Positions 30,232-32,929 of a stretch of DNA of 32,929 nt are shown piece by piece. The stretch spans positions 1 to 32,929 of the forward strand of contig JADIIM010000039.1 in the NCBI GenBank assembly GCA_015351705.1. Direction: 5' to 3'. Position numbers and translations under genes: made by a program. Position 1 is the stretch's first letter; each line of letters starts with the position of its first letter. This stretch comes from Aeromicrobium sp. (GTDB lineage: Bacteria; Actinomycetota; Coriobacteriia; Anaerosomatales; Anaerosomataceae). The notes under the pieces are model-generated. The model saw only the letters and a list, made by a program, of their open reading frames with translations. It searched no databases and was not told the origin of the DNA.

Positions 30232-31808
30232 TCGGCGACCTCCTCGCGTGCGGGTGCGTCGGCCGGCATCGAGCGCAGTCGCAGCCGAGGCGCCCGGACC
30301 CGGTTCTTGCCGGTCTCCTTGGCGTGATACACGGCGTCGTCGGCAGCCTTGAGCAGCGCCTCTTTGTCGTGCGCGTGGACCGGATAACTTGCCAGGCCGA
30401 TGCTGACGGTCACGTGGATGCGCGCCTGGCCGTCGGCGTCCTTGAGTCGTGCGAGACTGATCGCTTCACGGATCTTCTCGGCGACGATGAACGCACCCGA
30501 GGCATCGGTCTCGGGCAGCAACACCGAGAACTCCTCGCCGCCGTAGCGGGCCACCACGTCCACCTCGCGAACGGTGGACTTCAGGATCTGCCCGATACCC
30601 GCGAGTACGCCGTCACCCACGCGATGGCCATGGACGTCGTTCACGCGCTTGAAGTTGTCGATGTCCAGCATGAGGAACGAGAGTTGCTTGCCGTAACGGT
30701 CTGCGCGCCCGATCTCCTCATCGAGGCGCTGCTGCAGATAGCGATAGTTGTAGAGGTCCGTGAGCTCGTCGGTGATCGCAAGTCGCTTGGTCAGCCGGTA
30801 CAGACGCGAGTTCTCAACCGCTACCACGAGCTCGGAGGCGACTGTCTGCAGCACGATGCGATCATCAGACGACAGCCCCTCGATCACCGGGCCCTCGGCG
30901 CAGAAGACCACGAGCGTCGTGTCACTGTCGATCAGGTCCGTACACGCGAAGGCACGCTCCGCGTCTGCGGCGGGCGAGACCGCACCACCGATCTCAAGCG
31001 CCGACATGTCGCTCATCGTCGCCCCGGAGACACCGCGGCTCGCGGAGAAGACCATCTCCTGCTTGTTCTTGTCGATCACGTAGATGCACGAGGCGGGTAT
31101 CTCGAGCACCTTGTGCAGGATATCGAGCAGCGTCGGGCCGACGGCATCGATGTCGAGAGTGGAGTGGATGATCTCCGTGATCTGCGTGACCGCGCGAAGT
31201 TCGGCCACACTTCGCTCGAGCTTGGCGTACAACTCAAGAACCTCGTCCTGATGCGTCTCGAGCTGGGTGCGCCGCTCCTCCTGAGAGCCGACAACGACCG
31301 TCACGAGACCGCCCACCAGCATCAGGGCGGCCACTTTCGAGGTCAAGAACAGGTACATGATCGCGTCGAACGGCCAGTGCGCGATGGAGTGTGAGACCAG
31401 GTACGAGATAGCGAGCAGACCCGAGAAGAGCCACGCCTGCCGGCGCCGCGCCACCAGGCCGAACACGGCCGCCTCGGCTATGTACCAGGCGTAGAACGGG
31501 TCCTCCATCTCCCCGAGACCTGCTGTGAGCACGCCGAGTGCGATGCTGTCAGCGACTGCGGAGACCGCGACGAGTCGCGAGATGTCGACCGCCGGGCCAC
31601 GGAACACCAGGGCGGCGATCACCAGCGTCACGAGCGTGAACAGCACGAGACCCCAGCCGGTGTACATGGCGTATTCCGGCTGCTGGCGGCCCCATGCGAA
31701 GTGCAGCAAGACCAGGACGGCCCACGCCAGCACACGGCCGTAGAACGCAACGCGGACCCGCCGGTCGATCTGGTGTATGCGCGTGAAGACCCCCACAGAC
31801 CACCGCAC
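30228..31808 (-). CDS. Membrane diguanylate cyclase (MASE-like, GAF, GGDEF)
   Basis: 526 residues, GTG start at 31808 with GAGG a few bases upstream. Makes cyclic di-GMP from two GTP. Layout: about five hydrophobic segments (25-175), a short coiled coil (about 180-215), a GAF domain (about 220-360, ITEIIHSTLDIDAV onward) and a GGDEF domain (about 370-510) with active-site GGEEF and, five residues before it, RxxD (REVD), the product-inhibition site. An active, feedback-inhibited enzyme is therefore likely. The signal sensed by the GAF or membrane part is unknown. Upstream in-frame codons continue to 32180 but overlap larB on the other strand and lack homology. It shares a 4-base overlap with pheA. 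Confidence 0.88.
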   Translation of the reverse strand: MRWSVGVFTRIHQIDRRVRVAFYGRVLAWAVLVLLHFAWGRQQPEYAMYTGWGLVLFTLVTLVIAALVFRGPAVDISRLVAVSAVADSIALGVLTAGLGEMEDPFYAWYIAEAAVFGLVARRRQAWLFSGLLAISYLVSHSIAHWPFDAIMYLFLTSKVAALMLVGGLVTVVVGSQEERRTQLETHQDEVLELYAKLERSVAELRAVTQITEIIHSTLDIDAVGPTLLDILHKVLEIPASCIYVIDKNKQEMVFSASRGVSGATMSDMSALEIGGAVSPAADAERAFACTDLIDSDTTLVVFCAEGPVIEGLSSDDRIVLQTVASELVVAVENSRLYRLTKRLAITDELTDLYNYRYLQQRLDEEIGRADRYGKQLSFLMLDIDNFKRVNDVHGHRVGDGVLAGIGQILKSTVREVDVVARYGGEEFSVLLPETDASGAFIVAEKIREAISLARLKDADGQARIHVTVSIGLASYPVHAHDKEALLKAADDAVYHAKETGKNRVRAPRLRLRSMPADAPAREEVAE

Positions 31809-31855
31809 TTCCGCCTCGTGGTCACACCCGCGACTCACGGGGTGTCTGAACAGTG

Positions 31856-31861
31856 TATAAC
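31856..31861 (+). promoter_or_regulatory. -10 element upstream of larB
   Basis: TATAAC, 58 bases before the larB ATG, with no convincing -35. The overlapping minus-strand sequence TATACA could serve the diguanylate cyclase. The palindrome TCACGTGA at 31864-31871 follows it. Confidence 0.35.
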
Positions 31862-31919
31862 CTTCACGTGACGTTTGTCCGGTCGGCGCGTGCCGCCGAC
31901 GCCCGTGACAGGAGGCCCG

Positions 31920-32750
31920 ATGCACCCCAACGCGCTGCGCGCACTGCTCGAATCCGTCGCCGAGGGCGCAACCAGTCCCGCCGACGCCCTCGACCGCCTC
32001 GCGACGCTGCCCTTCGCCGACATCGAGGACGCGAAGGTCGATCACCACCGCGCACTCCGGTGCGGGTTCGCCGAGGTGGTCTTCTGCCAGGGCAAGAGCG
32101 CGGCACAGGTGCGCTCCATCGCCCGCGAGATGCTCGACCATGGCGACGTCTTCCTCGGCACGCGCGCCACCGCCTCGCACTTCCAGTCCGTCGCGCAGGT
32201 CGCCTTCGACGCCCGCTACTTCGAGAAGCCGCAGCTCATCGTCGTCGACCGGCGTGAGCAGCGCCCATCAGTGGGCCACATCGTGGTGGCGACCGGCGGC
32301 ACCGCTGATCATGCCGTGGCCGAGGAGGCCGCCATCTCGGCCGAGGTGATGGGCAACCGCGTGACGCGGCTGTACGACGTGGGCGTGGCCGGGGTCCACC
32401 GGCTGCTCGCCCACGCCGAGGTGCTGCGCGACGCCAACGTCATCATCGCCGTGGCCGGGATGGAAGGAGCGCTTCCCTCCCTCGTCACCGGGCTCGTGTC
32501 GTGCCCGGTGGTGGCCGTTCCCACGTCGATCGGTTACGGCGCGAGCCTCGGCGGCATCGCCGCGCTGCTGGGCATGCTGAACTCGTGTGCCTCGGGCATG
32601 GGCGTGGTCAACATCGACAACGGCTTCGGGGCCGCAGCACTCGCCAGCCGCATCAACCAGGCGGTCGTCGGGACGCATGCCGAGGAGGCAGGCGTCGCGT
32701 CCCTGGCCGAGGCGCCCGCATGTGACACCACCGGCGACGAGTCCGCATGA
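31920..32750 (+). CDS. larB: Nickel-pincer cofactor biosynthesis protein LarB
   Basis: 276 residues. LarB carboxylates and hydrolyses the pyridinium ring of nicotinic acid adenine dinucleotide in the first step of the nickel-pincer nucleotide cofactor used by lactate racemase LarA and related enzymes. It belongs to the AIR carboxylase (PurE) superfamily. Seen: N-terminal helical region to about residue 60, VDHHRALRCGFAEVVFCQGKSAAQV, HIVVATGGTADHAVAEEAA (about 120-138), GNRVTRLYDVGVAGVHRLL, AVAGMEGALPSLVTGLV, VAVPTSIGYGAS and GVVNIDNGFGAA. The ATG at 31920 has GGAGG upstream and begins the family homology; the upstream in-frame stretch is not conserved. Overlaps larC by ATGA. Confidence 0.95.
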   Translation: MHPNALRALLESVAEGATSPADALDRLATLPFADIEDAKVDHHRALRCGFAEVVFCQGKSAAQVRSIAREMLDHGDVFLGTRATASHFQSVAQVAFDARYFEKPQLIVVDRREQRPSVGHIVVATGGTADHAVAEEAAISAEVMGNRVTRLYDVGVAGVHRLLAHAEVLRDANVIIAVAGMEGALPSLVTGLVSCPVVAVPTSIGYGASLGGIAALLGMLNSCASGMGVVNIDNGFGAAALASRINQAVVGTHAEEAGVASLAEAPACDTTGDESA

Positions 32751-32929
32751 TCGCGTACCTCGACTGCTCCACCGGCGTCTCCGGCGACAAGCTCCTCGGC
32801 GCGCTCATCGGCGCCGGGTTCCAGCCGCAGGGGCTACGCGACGCCCTCGCCGCGCTCGGCCTCGCCGCTGTGCGGCTCGAGACCGCCGCCTGCCGCTCAC
32901 ACGGTGTGACCGGGGTCGGCCTCACCGTC
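32747..32929 (+). CDS. larC: LarC, nickel insertion protein (5'-partial at window end)
   Basis: First 61 residues only; the window ends within the gene. LarC inserts nickel into the pincer nucleotide using CTP. The opening IAYLDCSTGVSGDKLLGALIGAG matches the start of LarC (DCxxGxSGDMxLGALxDxG), here with K in place of the usual M. The start overlaps the larB stop as ATGA. Whether larE or larA follows cannot be seen. Confidence 0.9.
   Translation, partial: MIAYLDCSTGVSGDKLLGALIGAGFQPQGLRDALAALGLAAVRLETAACRSHGVTGVGLTV

Noticed and set aside
31809-32180. N-terminal extension of the diguanylate cyclase
   Set aside because: In-frame codons continue but are opposite larB, have no domain, and the GTG at 31808 has a ribosome-binding site.

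Overview
The window is a gene-dense, high-GC bacterial chromosome segment with about 31 protein genes, many GTG starts, many 4-bp ATGA/GTGA overlaps and no gene-free stretch above about 135 bases. I see no rRNA, tRNA, CRISPR array or transposase. GC-rich codon use, archaeal-type phosphoglycerate mutase, leaderless-looking promoters and an oxygen-sensitive double-cubane reductase locus suggest an anaerobic, deep-branching actinobacterium (Coriobacteriia/OPB41-like). That placement is inference from gene content, not proof.

Left part (1-9 kb): a zwf reading frame that runs without a stop into the start of a 6-phosphogluconate dehydrogenase (window edge); a LOG-family nucleotide-binding protein; an Rrf2 regulator with Fe-S-type cysteines behind a perfect CRP/FNR-type palindrome; a lipoprotein overlapping serS; a FitA/VapC toxin-antitoxin pair; a membrane protein; a GNAT acetyltransferase; and the RNA ligase rtcB, downstream of an AlbA_2/GHKL/winged-helix regulator.

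Middle part (10-19.9 kb): a compact Sau3AI-type restriction-modification system (C5 methyltransferase, Vsr repair endonuclease, convergent Sau3AI-like endonuclease). Its promoter has a GATC inside the -35 and an SOS-box-like palindrome at the start site. After it come a lipoprotein, two more antitoxin/PIN pairs, a PP-loop-like protein, MscL with a zinc ribbon, a molybdopterin-domain lipoprotein, a SAM methyltransferase and apgM. Three toxin-antitoxin modules and the R-M system mark 4.9-16.3 kb as an accessory/defence-rich stretch.

Right part (19.9-29.3 kb), the most interesting: a probable single functional unit with two double-cubane-cluster-type reductases (2-hydroxyacyl-CoA dehydratase/BcrB-C fold), one ATP-dependent activase, and a complete ABC importer (DUF3798 lipoprotein, tandem ATPase, two permeases). 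A minus-strand operon runs reductase 2 - activase - binding protein - ATPase - permease - permease, with a 30-bp perfect palindrome between the binding-protein and ATPase genes. The second reductase faces it from the other side and shares a divergent control region with a YedF-like DsrE protein and a PHP phosphoesterase. The reading is that an unknown small molecule is imported and then reduced at very low potential.

Right edge (29.4-32.9 kb): a membrane GAF-GGDEF diguanylate cyclase overlapping pheA, and divergently larB and the start of larC (nickel-pincer cofactor synthesis).
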